Positions 1 to 7,319 of a stretch of DNA of 36,760 bases are shown one piece after another; position 1 is the first letter of the stretch, and each line of letters starts with the position of its first letter. A program made the translations under genes and the position numbers. This DNA is from JBDSTZ01 sp039927975 (lineage in GTDB: Bacteria > Pseudomonadota > Gammaproteobacteria > Burkholderiales > Burkholderiaceae_D). Where the stretch lies: positions 1 to 36,760 of the forward strand of contig JBDSTZ010000072.1 of the NCBI GenBank assembly GCA_039927975.1, given 5' to 3'. The notes beneath the pieces were generated by a model. That model ran no database searches. It saw only the letters and a program-made list of their open reading frames with translations, and was not told the DNA's origin.

Positions 1-61
1 CGGCCAGTTTGAGCAGTTCCGGATCGGGCTTGGCACGCTTGTTACGCTTTACAACGGTCAT
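1..61 (-). CDS. IS256-family transposase, N-terminal fragment
   Basis: The reading frame starts at the ATG at 59-61 and runs out of the window after 20 codons. An AAGGAG ribosome binding site sits six bases upstream, so the start is well supported. The visible residues are basic (several Lys and Arg) followed by a DPELL segment, as at the start of IS256-type mutator transposases. These are DDE enzymes that move the element by a copy-out circular intermediate. No catalytic residue is visible here. The C-terminus of a copy in the same orientation is seen at 36672-36760, but that is probably a different copy. Confidence 0.7.
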   Translation of the reverse strand, partial: MTVVKRNKRAKPDPELLKLA

Positions 62-124
62 TTTTTCTCCTTGATGGCGGCAGTGTCCTGCCAAATGACC
101 GTTTACACAAAATTATTTACACCC
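1..124 (-). mobile_element. IS256-family insertion sequence, 5' end (partial)
   Basis: The terminal inverted repeat occupies 99-124; read from outside inward it starts GGGTGTA and ends TGTGTAAACGG. It matches the repeat at 36638-36663 at 22 of 26 positions, differing only at positions 8-10 and 15. Inside it, on the same strand, lie a ribosome binding site and the first codons of a transposase. The element continues beyond the left edge. Family assignment comes mainly from the transposase C-terminus in the matching right-edge element. The right boundary could be off by one or two bases because the target duplication partner is outside the window. Confidence 0.85.
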
Positions 125-535
125 TCCGTCGAGTACCTGCTCGACATTCCAGATCCACTCTTCCGGCAGCACCATGCCATTGTTTTCCCTGATGATGACC
201 AGCGCCAGGCTCCACATCAGCTGCATCGCTTCGGCGTCGTGGAAGGTGCCGAGCAAGCTGGGCGATTCCTCTACAAGGTCGATGACCCGATGCCGCTTGG
301 AGTCGATCATATCGCGCCACGCCTCGCAACGGCCACCGGGTTCAAACCGCCATCGAATCAACATGGCAAGCAAGGCGGAAAGCCGGTCGGAAAGCTCGAA
401 TTTCCCGGTCTTGGCGACGTCTTCGATCTCGTCGGCCAAATGAAAAATGTCGAGGTCGCTGAACTTTCCCTGGCGCAGCAAGTTCGCTTGCTCATTGGCC
501 CAAGCAACAATATCGGTTTCGTATGGCGTGCCCAT
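113..535 (-). CDS. DUF29 family protein, copy 1, 3' end replaced by IS
   Basis: A 140-residue protein of the DUF29 family, whose function is unknown. The start at 533-535 was chosen because its first residues (MGTPYETD) match copy 2 (MGTPYDTD) and a GAGGGAGA ribosome binding site lies just upstream; the frame stays open upstream but without support. The body matches copy 2 throughout (WANEQA, ADEIEDV, EESPSLL, EEWIWNVEQVLD). After VLD the sequences diverge. Copy 2 continues for nine residues (ETFFPEYEK), while this copy ends GGCK, encoded mostly by the IS terminal repeat, with the TAA stop also inside it (113-115). About nine native C-terminal residues are therefore lost. The DUF29 core looks intact, so the protein may still fold. 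Confidence 0.8.
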   Translation of the reverse strand: MGTPYETDIVAWANEQANLLRQGKFSDLDIFHLADEIEDVAKTGKFELSDRLSALLAMLIRWRFEPGGRCEAWRDMIDSKRHRVIDLVEESPSLLGTFHDAEAMQLMWSLALVIIRENNGMVLPEEWIWNVEQVLDGGCK

Positions 536-560
536 GAGCGGTCTCCCTCGACAGCGATGA

Positions 561-1001
561 TCACTTTTCGTACTCTGGAAAGAATGTCTCGTCCAACACC
601 TCTTCGATCGACCAGATCCACCGGTCGGGAAGCGCGCGAAGATGGGTCTCGCGTTCAGCGATACTTTTAGCGTCGTGCCATACACCGTTCATCCGCATTT
701 CGTCGTCGAATATCCTGCGCAGGCTCGGCGATTCTTCAAGCACAATGCCGATCTTTGTCCGCTGGGCGCGAATCGTCGACTCCCAGCTGCTGCCGCTCCG
801 GTTGTGCTGGAATTTCCACTTGAGCAGATGCGCCACCAGGACCGCCAGGCGGCTTTCCAACTCCCTGCGCTCGCTTTTGCCCACGTCCTCGATCTCCTCA
901 GCAATGTGCTTGAGGTCGAGCGCGGCAAAGTCGCCAGCGCGCAAGAAAGCGGCTTGCTCGCTGGCCCAGGCAACAACGTCGGTGTCGTATGGTGTACCCA
1001 T
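561..1001 (-). CDS. DUF29 family protein, copy 2
   Basis: A 146-residue DUF29 family protein, function unknown. The start at 999-1001 is supported by a GAGGGAGA ribosome binding site and by alignment with the downstream copy. It is soluble, with no signal peptide or membrane segment, and largely helical in appearance, with the family's EEIEDVGKSE and EESPSLRR stretches. It ends 25 bases before copy 1, and the two leader regions are themselves similar (GATCAT then TCGAGGGAGAC), so the pair arose by tandem duplication including the leader. It lies 58 bases downstream of the CWC gene and is probably cotranscribed with it. This copy shows what the intact C-terminus of copy 1 would have looked like. 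Confidence 0.85.
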   Translation of the reverse strand: MGTPYDTDVVAWASEQAAFLRAGDFAALDLKHIAEEIEDVGKSERRELESRLAVLVAHLLKWKFQHNRSGSSWESTIRAQRTKIGIVLEESPSLRRIFDDEMRMNGVWHDAKSIAERETHLRALPDRWIWSIEEVLDETFFPEYEK

Positions 1002-1059
1002 GAGCCGTCTCCCTCGAAAACCATGATCACCTTTTGGCGGAACGCGCCCGCCGACAAGG

Positions 1060-1260
1060 TCAATCGTGCGCGCGATCGTTGTCCGTTTTGACAAGGTTGG
1101 CGGCGATCCGTTCCTTCAAACAGGCGGGGCACCAGCAGGTGGCGCCGGCGCTATCGGGCAGCGGCAGCCCGGCCGGCGCCGTCATGCACCAGCAGGGCGC
1201 GTCGCCACCGTCGGCCACGGCGCAGTGGAATTCGATGCCGCAGCGGGCGCACATGCTCAT
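1060..1260 (-). CDS. Cysteine-rich CWC family protein
   Basis: A 66-residue protein with eight cysteines: Cys4 and Cys7 (CxxC), Cys13, Cys23 and Cys25 (CWC), Cys42 and Cys44 (CWC) and Cys47. The two CWC motifs separated by a short Gly/Pro segment and ending CPxC are the hallmark of the Cys_rich_CWC family. A zinc-binding fold is likely, but no function is established. I chose the ATG at 1258-1260 because the conserved domain begins there. An in-frame GTG at 1309-1311 would add 17 Arg-rich residues and lacks a well-spaced ribosome binding site. The gene is divergent from argB and heads the leftward DUF29 pair. Confidence 0.75.
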   Translation of the reverse strand: MSMCARCGIEFHCAVADGGDAPCWCMTAPAGLPLPDSAGATCWCPACLKERIAANLVKTDNDRAHD

Positions 1261-1330
1261 GCGTGGCCTCGCGCGGCGGCTTGCGGGAATAGAGTGGACG
1301 GCATATTCCACCTACCTTAGTGGATCAGGA

Positions 1331-1359
1331 ATTAAAATACAACAAGATCACCCTATAAT
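1331..1359 (+). promoter_or_regulatory. Candidate argB promoter
   Basis: A perfect TATAAT lies at 1354-1359, with an ATTAAA hexamer 17 bases upstream at 1331-1336 as a weak -35. Transcription would start near 1366, leaving about 50 untranslated bases before the argB ATG at 1417. The surroundings are markedly more AT-rich than the neighbouring genes. The -10 is convincing; the -35 is poor. Confidence 0.5.
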
Positions 1360-1416
1360 GGCAAACACATTCCCCGGTTGCCTGTAAAATTCTGCAAAAT
1401 CATTTTTGGACCTCCC

Positions 1417-2343
1417 ATGACCGCTCCCCTGCCCAGCCTGAAGACCGACCAGCATGCCGACCTCGCCGCGGTCTCGCCTCAGATCAAGGCGCAAATCCTG
1501 GCGGAAGCGCTGCCGTACATCCGTAACTTCCATGGCAAGACGATTGTCATCAAATACGGCGGCAACGCGATGACCGAAGAACGCCTCAAGCATGGCTTCG
1601 CGCGCGACGTCATCCTGCTCAAGCTGGTGGGCATGAACCCGGTGGTGGTGCACGGCGGCGGTCCGCAGATCGACAACGCGCTCAAGAAAATCGGCAAGCA
1701 GGGCACCTTCGTGCAGGGCATGCGCATCACCGACGAAGAGACCATGGAAGTGGTCGAGTGGGTGCTGGGCGGCGAAGTCCAGCAGGACATCGTCATGCTG
1801 ATCAATCACTACGGCGGCCAGGCAGTGGGCCTGACCGGCAAGGACGGCGGCTTGATCCGCGCCCGCAAGATGGCCATGCCGGACCGCGAGAAGCCGGGCG
1901 AATTCCTCGACATCGGTTTCGTCGGCGAGATCGAGGCGATCAATCCGGCGGTGGTCAAGGCGCTGCAGGACGACGCCTTCATTCCGATCATTTCGCCGAT
2001 CGGCTTCGGCCACGATGGCCAGGCCTACAACATCAATGCCGATGTCGTGGCCGGCAAGATCGCCGAAATCCTGAAAGCTGAAAAGCTGATCATGATGACC
2101 AATATCGCCGGCGTGCAGGACAAGACCGGCAAGCTGGTGACCGACCTGTCGGCGCGCGAGATCGACGAGATGTTCGCCGACGGCACCATCTCGGGCGGCA
2201 TGCTGCCGAAGATCTCGTCGGCGCTCGACGCCGCCAAGTCGGGCGTGAACACGGTGCACATCATCGACGGCCGCATCGAGCACTCTTTGCTGCTCGAAGT
2301 GTTGACCGAACAGGCATTTGGCACTATGATCCGGTCGCACTAA
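1417..2343 (+). CDS. argB: Acetylglutamate kinase
   Basis: Acetylglutamate kinase phosphorylates N-acetyl-L-glutamate with ATP, the second step of arginine synthesis, in the cytoplasm. The 308-residue protein has the amino-acid-kinase signature: KYGGNAM at 46-52 (Lys46 for phosphate binding) and VVHGGGPQI at 77-85 (substrate-binding glycine loop). Near the C-terminus lies the SGGMLPKI segment that precedes the nucleotide site. Length is normal for the family. The ATG at 1417 is preferred over upstream TTG/GTG codons because the homologous N-terminus begins around it, although its ribosome binding site (GGA) is weak. It appears to be a single gene with its own promoter, followed 32 bases later by a tRNA gene. 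No other arg gene is nearby. Confidence 0.95.
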   Translation: MTAPLPSLKTDQHADLAAVSPQIKAQILAEALPYIRNFHGKTIVIKYGGNAMTEERLKHGFARDVILLKLVGMNPVVVHGGGPQIDNALKKIGKQGTFVQGMRITDEETMEVVEWVLGGEVQQDIVMLINHYGGQAVGLTGKDGGLIRARKMAMPDREKPGEFLDIGFVGEIEAINPAVVKALQDDAFIPIISPIGFGHDGQAYNINADVVAGKIAEILKAEKLIMMTNIAGVQDKTGKLVTDLSAREIDEMFADGTISGGMLPKISSALDAAKSGVNTVHIIDGRIEHSLLLEVLTEQAFGTMIRSH

Positions 2344-2375
2344 GATTTTATGGCGGCGACCAGCCGCCATTGAAT

Positions 2376-2444
<69 letters not shown>

Positions 2445-2450
<6 letters not shown>

Positions 2451-2483
2451 GTTTCGCGCACCAGTTCCGCGCACCAGTCCCCG
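2445..2483 (+). repeat. 13-bp tandem repeat beginning in the tRNA 3' end
   Basis: The unit GCACCAGTTTCGC (2445-2457) recurs as GCACCAGTTCCGC (2458-2470) and a degenerate third copy (2471-2483). The first six bases of unit one are the tRNA's own 3' end, so the repeat seems to have grown by slippage or duplication from the tRNA terminus. No U-rich terminator follows. Confidence 0.7.
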
Positions 2484-2513
2484 CCTGGCCCCCTCCCCTG
2501 TTCGCATCGTCCC

Positions 2514-3401
2514 CTAGTAAATCCGCTCGACCTTGAATCCGCGCGCGCGCAGCTTTTCCGGCAGGCCGCGCTGGCCCAGCAGATGCAGCAGGCCGACTGC
2601 GGCCACGGTCTTGTTCTCGCTCGCCAGCAGCTTCACCAGCTTGTCGGTCATGAGCACATTGCGCTGCTCGAGCATGACCTCGCGGGTGAATTTCGCGGTC
2701 CAGGTTTGGTCGGTTTCGATCTCGGCCGCGATCGCGTCGAGCGCCGCGCGGTCGGCGTGGCGCCAGGCGTCCACCAGCTTGCGCGTTTCCTTGTCCGCCT
2801 CGCCCGATTCGATGATCCCGACCGTCTCGCCGAGGAAGGTCCACTGCTCCTTGTTCGACAGGTCGTGGAACATGGTCAGCTGGGCACTCATCGATTCGAG
2901 TTCGACGACTTTCACCTTGGCGCCGCGCGCCAGCCTGGCCAGGACCACGTCGGTACCGAGTTCGCCGCTATAGCCGAGCGCCTGGGCCTGCTGCACGCTG
3001 AGCATGACCGCCACCATCCAGGGTTGCATGGCCATGGTGACGCCCAGGTCGAGATTGACCTTTTTGAGCACGCGCGCGAGACCGGCTTCAAGTTCGGGCG
3101 GCATGCCCGTGTCGGCGCCGGCGGCCGGGTCGCGCATGCCGTAGCGCTGGATCAGCGCGGGCATCTTGTCTCTGGCCGCTTCCGCATCGACTTCCAGCGC
3201 CAGCGTCGACGCGCCGGTGACGGCGTCGGTGATGCGTTTTTCAAGCGGGAAGAAGTCCGGCCGGCCCAGGTGGATGGTGCCGAACAGGTGCATCGTGTGG
3301 CCGTTGGCGCTGACCTTGAACAGCGCGCCGCGCTCCTGCGCCATGACGGGCGCGGCGACCAGCAGCAGGCTCCAGAAGACCACTATAATCCGACGATGCA
3401 T
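2514..3401 (-). CDS. TraB/GumN family protein, exported
   Basis: A 295-residue protein of the TraB/GumN family, which shares a fold with erythromycin-esterase-like and Tiki-type metalloproteases; the substrate in bacteria is unknown. A signal peptide spans about residues 1-21 (basic MHRR, hydrophobic core, cleavage after VMA), so it acts in the periplasm. Family landmarks are the N-terminal GTIH at 41-44 and a C-terminal VGLLHLLG element (usual form GxxHLPG). The ATG at 3399-3401 has an AAGGGA ribosome binding site. An extension further upstream would overlap the divergent nucleotidase and lacks support. The gene is transcribed alone, leftward, divergent from the nucleotidase with only 31 bases between. 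Confidence 0.85.
   Translation of the reverse strand: MHRRIIVVFWSLLLVAAPVMAQERGALFKVSANGHTMHLFGTIHLGRPDFFPLEKRITDAVTGASTLALEVDAEAARDKMPALIQRYGMRDPAAGADTGMPPELEAGLARVLKKVNLDLGVTMAMQPWMVAVMLSVQQAQALGYSGELGTDVVLARLARGAKVKVVELESMSAQLTMFHDLSNKEQWTFLGETVGIIESGEADKETRKLVDAWRHADRAALDAIAAEIETDQTWTAKFTREVMLEQRNVLMTDKLVKLLASENKTVAAVGLLHLLGQRGLPEKLRARGFKVERIY
3384..3389 (+). promoter_or_regulatory. Candidate -10 box for the nucleotidase-slmA-pabB unit
   Basis: A perfect TATAAT lies inside the start of the divergent TraB-like gene; I see no convincing -35. A start site near 3396 would leave about 37 bases before the GTG at 3433. This also argues against longer N-terminal versions of the nucleotidase. Confidence 0.35.
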
Positions 3402-3432
3402 TCGTTTTTCCCTTGATAAAGTTGAAACTGCC

Positions 3433-4173
3433 GTGGCGAATATTACTCCCTCCACCGTGTGGCTGTTCGATCTCGACAATACGCTGCACGACGCCTCGCA
3501 CGCGGTGTTCCCGGCGATCGTCGCCAGGATGAATACCTACCTCGGGCGGGTGCTCGGCGACGGCGTCACGCCGGCCTCGCGCGAGACGATCGAGGCGACC
3601 CGCCTGGCTTACTGGCGGCGCTACGGCGCCACCCTGCTCGGCATGATCCGCCACCACGACGTGAAGGCCGCGCACTTCCTGCACGAGACCCACGCGCTCG
3701 ACAACCTGGGCGCCATGCTCAGGGCCGAACGCGGTCTGGCGCGCCTGCTGCGGCGCCTGCCGGGCCGCAAAATCCTGCTCACCAACGCGCCGGCGGGCTA
3801 TTCGCGCCAGGTCTTGCGCCACCTCGGCCTGCAGCGCCACTTCAGCGCCCATGTCTCGATCGAGGACATGCATGTGCACCGCCAGCTGCGGCCCAAGCCG
3901 TCCAAGCTGATGCTGCTGCGGCTGTTGCGCCGGCAGCGCATCGCGCCGCACCGCGCGATCCTGGTCGAGGACACCCTGGCCAACCTGCGCAGCGCACGCC
4001 AGCTCGGGGTGCGCACGGTGTGGGTGACGCAGTACCTGCGCGGGCCCGACGCCGCCGCGCGCGCGCTGATGCCTGACCTGTTGAACCGGCCGGTGGATAA
4101 TCGACCCGGTTACGTCGATGTCAAAGTAAAATCTGTGCGACAGCTGCCTGGCCACCTGCACCGCCTGCGCTAA
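3433..4173 (+). CDS. HAD-family pyrimidine 5'-nucleotidase
   Basis: A 246-residue haloacid-dehalogenase-type phosphatase resembling the YjjG/Sdt1 pyrimidine 5'-nucleotidase group, which dephosphorylates pyrimidine mononucleotides. Motif I is DLDNTLHD with nucleophile Asp13 and general acid Asp15. Motif II is the ILLTNAP segment (Thr). Motif III is the Lys in RPKPSKLML, and motif IV is VEDTLANL. The start is the GTG at 3433, four residues before the conserved ITPSTVW; the ribosome binding site is weak. It is followed 29 bases later by slmA. The C-terminus (after about residue 215) is variable and Arg-rich. The substrate assignment is from family resemblance only. Confidence 0.85.
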   Translation: MANITPSTVWLFDLDNTLHDASHAVFPAIVARMNTYLGRVLGDGVTPASRETIEATRLAYWRRYGATLLGMIRHHDVKAAHFLHETHALDNLGAMLRAERGLARLLRRLPGRKILLTNAPAGYSRQVLRHLGLQRHFSAHVSIEDMHVHRQLRPKPSKLMLLRLLRRQRIAPHRAILVEDTLANLRSARQLGVRTVWVTQYLRGPDAAARALMPDLLNRPVDNRPGYVDVKVKSVRQLPGHLHRLR

Positions 4174-4202
4174 TCCGTTCAACCTTTACCGATCGAGACC
4201 AC

Positions 4203-4781
4203 ATGGCAAGCACCAAGCCGGGCCAGCGCAAGCTGCAAATCCTCCAGGCCCTGGCGGCCATGCTGGAACAGCCGAAAGGCGAGAAGATCACCACCGCCGC
4301 GCTGGCGGCCAGGCTCGAGGTGTCGGAGGCGGCGCTGTACCGCCACTTCGCCAGCAAGGCGCAGATGTTCGAGGGGCTGATCGAATTCATCGAGTCGAGC
4401 GTGTTCGGCCTGATCAACCAGATCGCCGAACGCGAGGCCGGCGGCGTCGACCAAGCGCGCGCGATCCTGCAGATGCTGCTCAGCTTCGCGGCCAACAACC
4501 CGGGCATGACGCGGGTGCTGATCGGCGACGCGCTGGTGGGCGAGGACGAGCGCCTGCAGCTGCGCATGAACCAGTTCTACGACAAGGTCGAACTGGCGTG
4601 CAAGCAGTCGCTGCGCATCGCCGTGACGCAGGGGCACGGCGCCGAATCGGAAGTGGCCGCGCGCGCCAGCCTGCTGGTGAGCTATGTAGCCGGGCGCTGG
4701 CACCGCTACGCCAAGAGCGGGTTCCGGCAGAATCCGACCGACGAATCGGGCCTGCAGCTGGCGTTGATGCTGGCGGCTTGA
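4203..4781 (+). CDS. slmA: Nucleoid occlusion factor SlmA (TetR family)
   Basis: SlmA binds specific chromosomal sites and blocks FtsZ ring assembly over the nucleoid. The 192-residue protein has a TetR-type helix-turn-helix at about 30-51 (ITTAALAARLEVSEAALYRH). Its C-terminal domain retains SlmA features such as NNPGMTRVLIGDALVGEDERL. The length agrees with E. coli SlmA (about 198). The start ATG at 4203 has a GAGACC ribosome binding site. It sits between a pyrimidine nucleotidase and pabB. In many beta- and gammaproteobacteria slmA also lies near nucleotide genes (argB, pyrE, dut), and here argB is 2 kb upstream. Confidence 0.9.
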   Translation: MASTKPGQRKLQILQALAAMLEQPKGEKITTAALAARLEVSEAALYRHFASKAQMFEGLIEFIESSVFGLINQIAEREAGGVDQARAILQMLLSFAANNPGMTRVLIGDALVGEDERLQLRMNQFYDKVELACKQSLRIAVTQGHGAESEVAARASLLVSYVAGRWHRYAKSGFRQNPTDESGLQLALMLAA

Positions 4782-4801
4782 AGCTCCTGCGTTCTACCAC
4801 C

Positions 4802-6622
4802 ATGCCTGCTCCCGATTGCTTCGCCCTGCTCGACGACGCCAGCGGCGCCGACCCGCACACGGCCGCCTCGCGCCTGTACACCGGCCATGCCGGCAGCCTG
4901 TGCTGCGCCGATGCCGCGCTGTGGCCGCAGCTGCTGGGCGAGCTGCAAGAGGCGCTTGGCAAAGGCTTGTTCGCGGTCTCGCTGCTGTCGTATGAACTGG
5001 GGGCGCACCTGCACGATATCGCGCCGCGCGACGACGAGGGCGAGCTGGCGCAGGTGCTGCTGTTCGAGCGCTGCGAGCATCTGTCGGCGCCGGAGGTGGC
5101 GGCCTGGCTGGCGGCGCGCGCGGACGCCGGCACGGGACCGGCCGGCATCGCCACTGTGCGCGCGAATGTCGACGAGGCGCAGTTCGGCGCCGCGCTGGCC
5201 GAGATCCACGCGTTGATCGAAGCGGGCGATACCTACCAGGTCAATTACACCTACCGGCTGCGCTTCGATGCCTTCGGCGCGCCGCTGGCCCTGTACGCCC
5301 GCCTGCGGGCGCGCCAGCCGGTGCCCTACGGCGCGCTGGTGGTGCTGCCCGACGGCGCGGCGGTGCTGTCGCTCTCGCCCGAACTGTTTGTGCGCCACCT
5401 GGGCGGCGAGCTGCTGACGCGGCCGATGAAAGGAACCGCGCCGGCCGCCAGCGACGACGCGGAAAACGCCCGCCGCGCGCAAGCGCTGGCCAGCGACGCC
5501 AAGAATCGCGCGGAGAACCTGATGATCGTCGACCTGCTGCGCAACGACCTGGGACGGGTGGCGCAGACCGGCAGCGTGCAGGTGCCCAAGCTGTTCGACG
5601 TGCAGCGCTACAGCGGTGTGCTGCAGATGACGTCCACCGTCAGCGCGCGCCTGCGCGACGGCGCCACGCTAGCCGAGATATTTCGCGCGCTGTATCCCTG
5701 CGGGTCAATCACCGGCGCGCCCAAGCGCCGCACGATGGAGATCATCCGCGCGCTGGAACCGGCGCCGCGCGGTATCTACACCGGCGCGATCGGCTGGTTC
5801 GATCCGCCGGCCGGCGGCGCGGCGATCGGCGACTTCTGTCTGTCGGTGCCGATCCGCACCCTCGCCTTGCAGGCGCCGGCCGACGGCGTGCGGCGCGGCG
5901 AACTGGGGGTCGGCGCGGGCATCGTGTTCGACAGCCAGGCGGACGATGAATACGCCGAGTGCCGACTCAAGGCGCGCTTCCTGACCGGGCTGGCGAACGA
6001 GTTCGAGATTTTCGAGACCATGTATGCGGACGCGAACGGGGTGCGGCATCTCGATATGCACCTGGCGCGGATGGCGCGATCGGCGCGGTATTTCGGTTTT
6101 GCGTTCGAGCGTGAAGCGGCATTGGCCGCGCTGACGGCGGAGGGCGAACACGCCCGACCGACCAGACTGCGGCTGGCGCTCAACGACCGCGGCGCCTTCA
6201 CGCTGCAAAGCGGCGCCCTGTCCACCTTGAGCGAACCGGTCGGGCTGCTGCTGGCCGATACGCCGCCACGCGCCGACGCCCTGTTCTTGCGCCACAAGAC
6301 CAGCATCCGCAGCGATTACGACGCGGCCTGGCGGGCGGCCGAGCAGGCCGGCGGCTTCGATACGCTGTTCTTCAACGTGCGCGGCGAGCTGACCGAAGGC
6401 GGCCGCTCGAATGTCTTCGTCAAGCTTGATGGACGGTGGCTGACGCCCGCGCTGGCCTGCGGCGTGCTGCCGGGGATCATGCGCGCGGTGCTGCTGGCCG
6501 ATCCGGGCCTGGGCGTCAGCGAAGCGGTGATCACACGCGCGATGCTGGCGCGTGCCGACGAGATCATGGTCTGCAACGCGCTGCGCGGCGCGCTCAAGGC
6601 GCGCCTGCTCGCTGCCGCCTGA
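4802..6622 (+). CDS. pabB: Aminodeoxychorismate synthase component I fused to 4-amino-4-deoxychorismate lyase
   Basis: A bifunctional folate-pathway enzyme of 606 residues. Residues about 1-390 are the chorismate-binding PabB domain, which makes 4-amino-4-deoxychorismate from chorismate and ammonia. It carries RPMKGTAPA with the catalytic Lys210, then NLMIVDLLRNDLGRV and the GSITGAPKRRTMEII active-site stretch. Residues about 395-606 are a class IV PLP aminotransferase-fold domain (PabC-like lyase) releasing pyruvate to give p-aminobenzoate. It contains FEIFETMY, the PLP lysine in RHKTSIRSDY, then ELTEGGRSNVF and TPALACGVLPGIMR. The ATG at 4802 lies 20 bases after slmA, with a weak ribosome binding site. 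The glutamine amidotransferase partner PabA is not in the window. The stop directly abuts the stop of the convergent gpx gene. Confidence 0.93.
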   Translation: MPAPDCFALLDDASGADPHTAASRLYTGHAGSLCCADAALWPQLLGELQEALGKGLFAVSLLSYELGAHLHDIAPRDDEGELAQVLLFERCEHLSAPEVAAWLAARADAGTGPAGIATVRANVDEAQFGAALAEIHALIEAGDTYQVNYTYRLRFDAFGAPLALYARLRARQPVPYGALVVLPDGAAVLSLSPELFVRHLGGELLTRPMKGTAPAASDDAENARRAQALASDAKNRAENLMIVDLLRNDLGRVAQTGSVQVPKLFDVQRYSGVLQMTSTVSARLRDGATLAEIFRALYPCGSITGAPKRRTMEIIRALEPAPRGIYTGAIGWFDPPAGGAAIGDFCLSVPIRTLALQAPADGVRRGELGVGAGIVFDSQADDEYAECRLKARFLTGLANEFEIFETMYADANGVRHLDMHLARMARSARYFGFAFEREAALAALTAEGEHARPTRLRLALNDRGAFTLQSGALSTLSEPVGLLLADTPPRADALFLRHKTSIRSDYDAAWRAAEQAGGFDTLFFNVRGELTEGGRSNVFVKLDGRWLTPALACGVLPGIMRAVLLADPGLGVSEAVITRAMLARADEIMVCNALRGALKARLLAAA

Positions 6623-7219
6623 TCAGGAACCGAGCGCCTGCTCGATCTTGCTGACGACCTGCTTGTCCTGTGGCGTGACCTTACTCGGGAAGTGGTCGAT
6701 CACCTTGCCGTTACGGTCGATCAGGTATTTTGTGAAGTTCCATTTCGGTTCCTCGCCGGTCGACTTGATCAGGCTGGCGAACAGCGGATTGGCCGCGCTG
6801 CCCTTGACCGAGGACTTGGAGAACATCGGGAACTTGACGCCGTAGGTGTTGTAGCAAAAGTCGGCAATTTCCTTGCTGCTGCCGGGCTCCTGCTGGCCGA
6901 AGTCGTTGGACGGGAAGCCGAGGATCACCAGGCCCTTCGGACCGTATTTGGCGTACAGCTTCTCGAGCCCTTCGTACTGGCTGGTGTAGCCGCAGTAGCT
7001 GGCCGTGTTGACCACCAGGACCACCTTGCCGGCGTATTGACAGAGGTTTTGCGGCGCCTCGTCCTGCAGGCGATTGAAGGTCTGCTTGAGCACGGCCGGG
7101 CAGCTGGCGCCCCCGGCGGCGGCCGGCGCGGCGGCGGCCGCCGTTGGCGACTGCGCCATCACGGGCACGCTGGCGGCGGCGGAAACGGCGAGCAAAACGA
7201 GAGCGAGTGGCTTGAACAT
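6623..7219 (-). CDS. Glutathione peroxidase, exported, cysteine type
   Basis: A 198-residue glutathione-peroxidase-family thiol peroxidase that reduces hydroperoxides. Residues 1-22 look like a signal peptide (MFKPLALVLLAVSAAA, cleavage near VMAQ), followed by an Ala-rich linker to about residue 36, so the enzyme is probably periplasmic. Catalytic Cys76 sits in NTASYCGYT, in the position of selenocysteine in animal enzymes. Gln110 is in GQQEPG, and Trp160-Asn161 in KWNF. An additional Cys40 and Cys60 lie before the catalytic domain. I chose the ATG at 7217-7219 because it gives a clean signal peptide; an upstream ATG would add 12 residues. It is tail-to-tail with pabB with no intervening base. 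Confidence 0.9.
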   Translation of the reverse strand: MFKPLALVLLAVSAAASVPVMAQSPTAAAAAPAAAGGASCPAVLKQTFNRLQDEAPQNLCQYAGKVVLVVNTASYCGYTSQYEGLEKLYAKYGPKGLVILGFPSNDFGQQEPGSSKEIADFCYNTYGVKFPMFSKSSVKGSAANPLFASLIKSTGEEPKWNFTKYLIDRNGKVIDHFPSKVTPQDKQVVSKIEQALGS

Positions 7220-7319
7220 GGGGAATCCGGGCGGTGGCGATATGCGGGTTTTCATTCTATGCCAAATCGTCATGCCGCGTTCGCTTCGCCCCCCGCCTGG
7301 CGCGGCCAGCGTCACAGCC

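Noticed and set aside
113..685. Longer DUF29 copy 1 start at 685
   Set aside because: The extra 50 residues overlap copy 2 and have no homology. The start at 535 matches copy 2 and has a good ribosome binding site.
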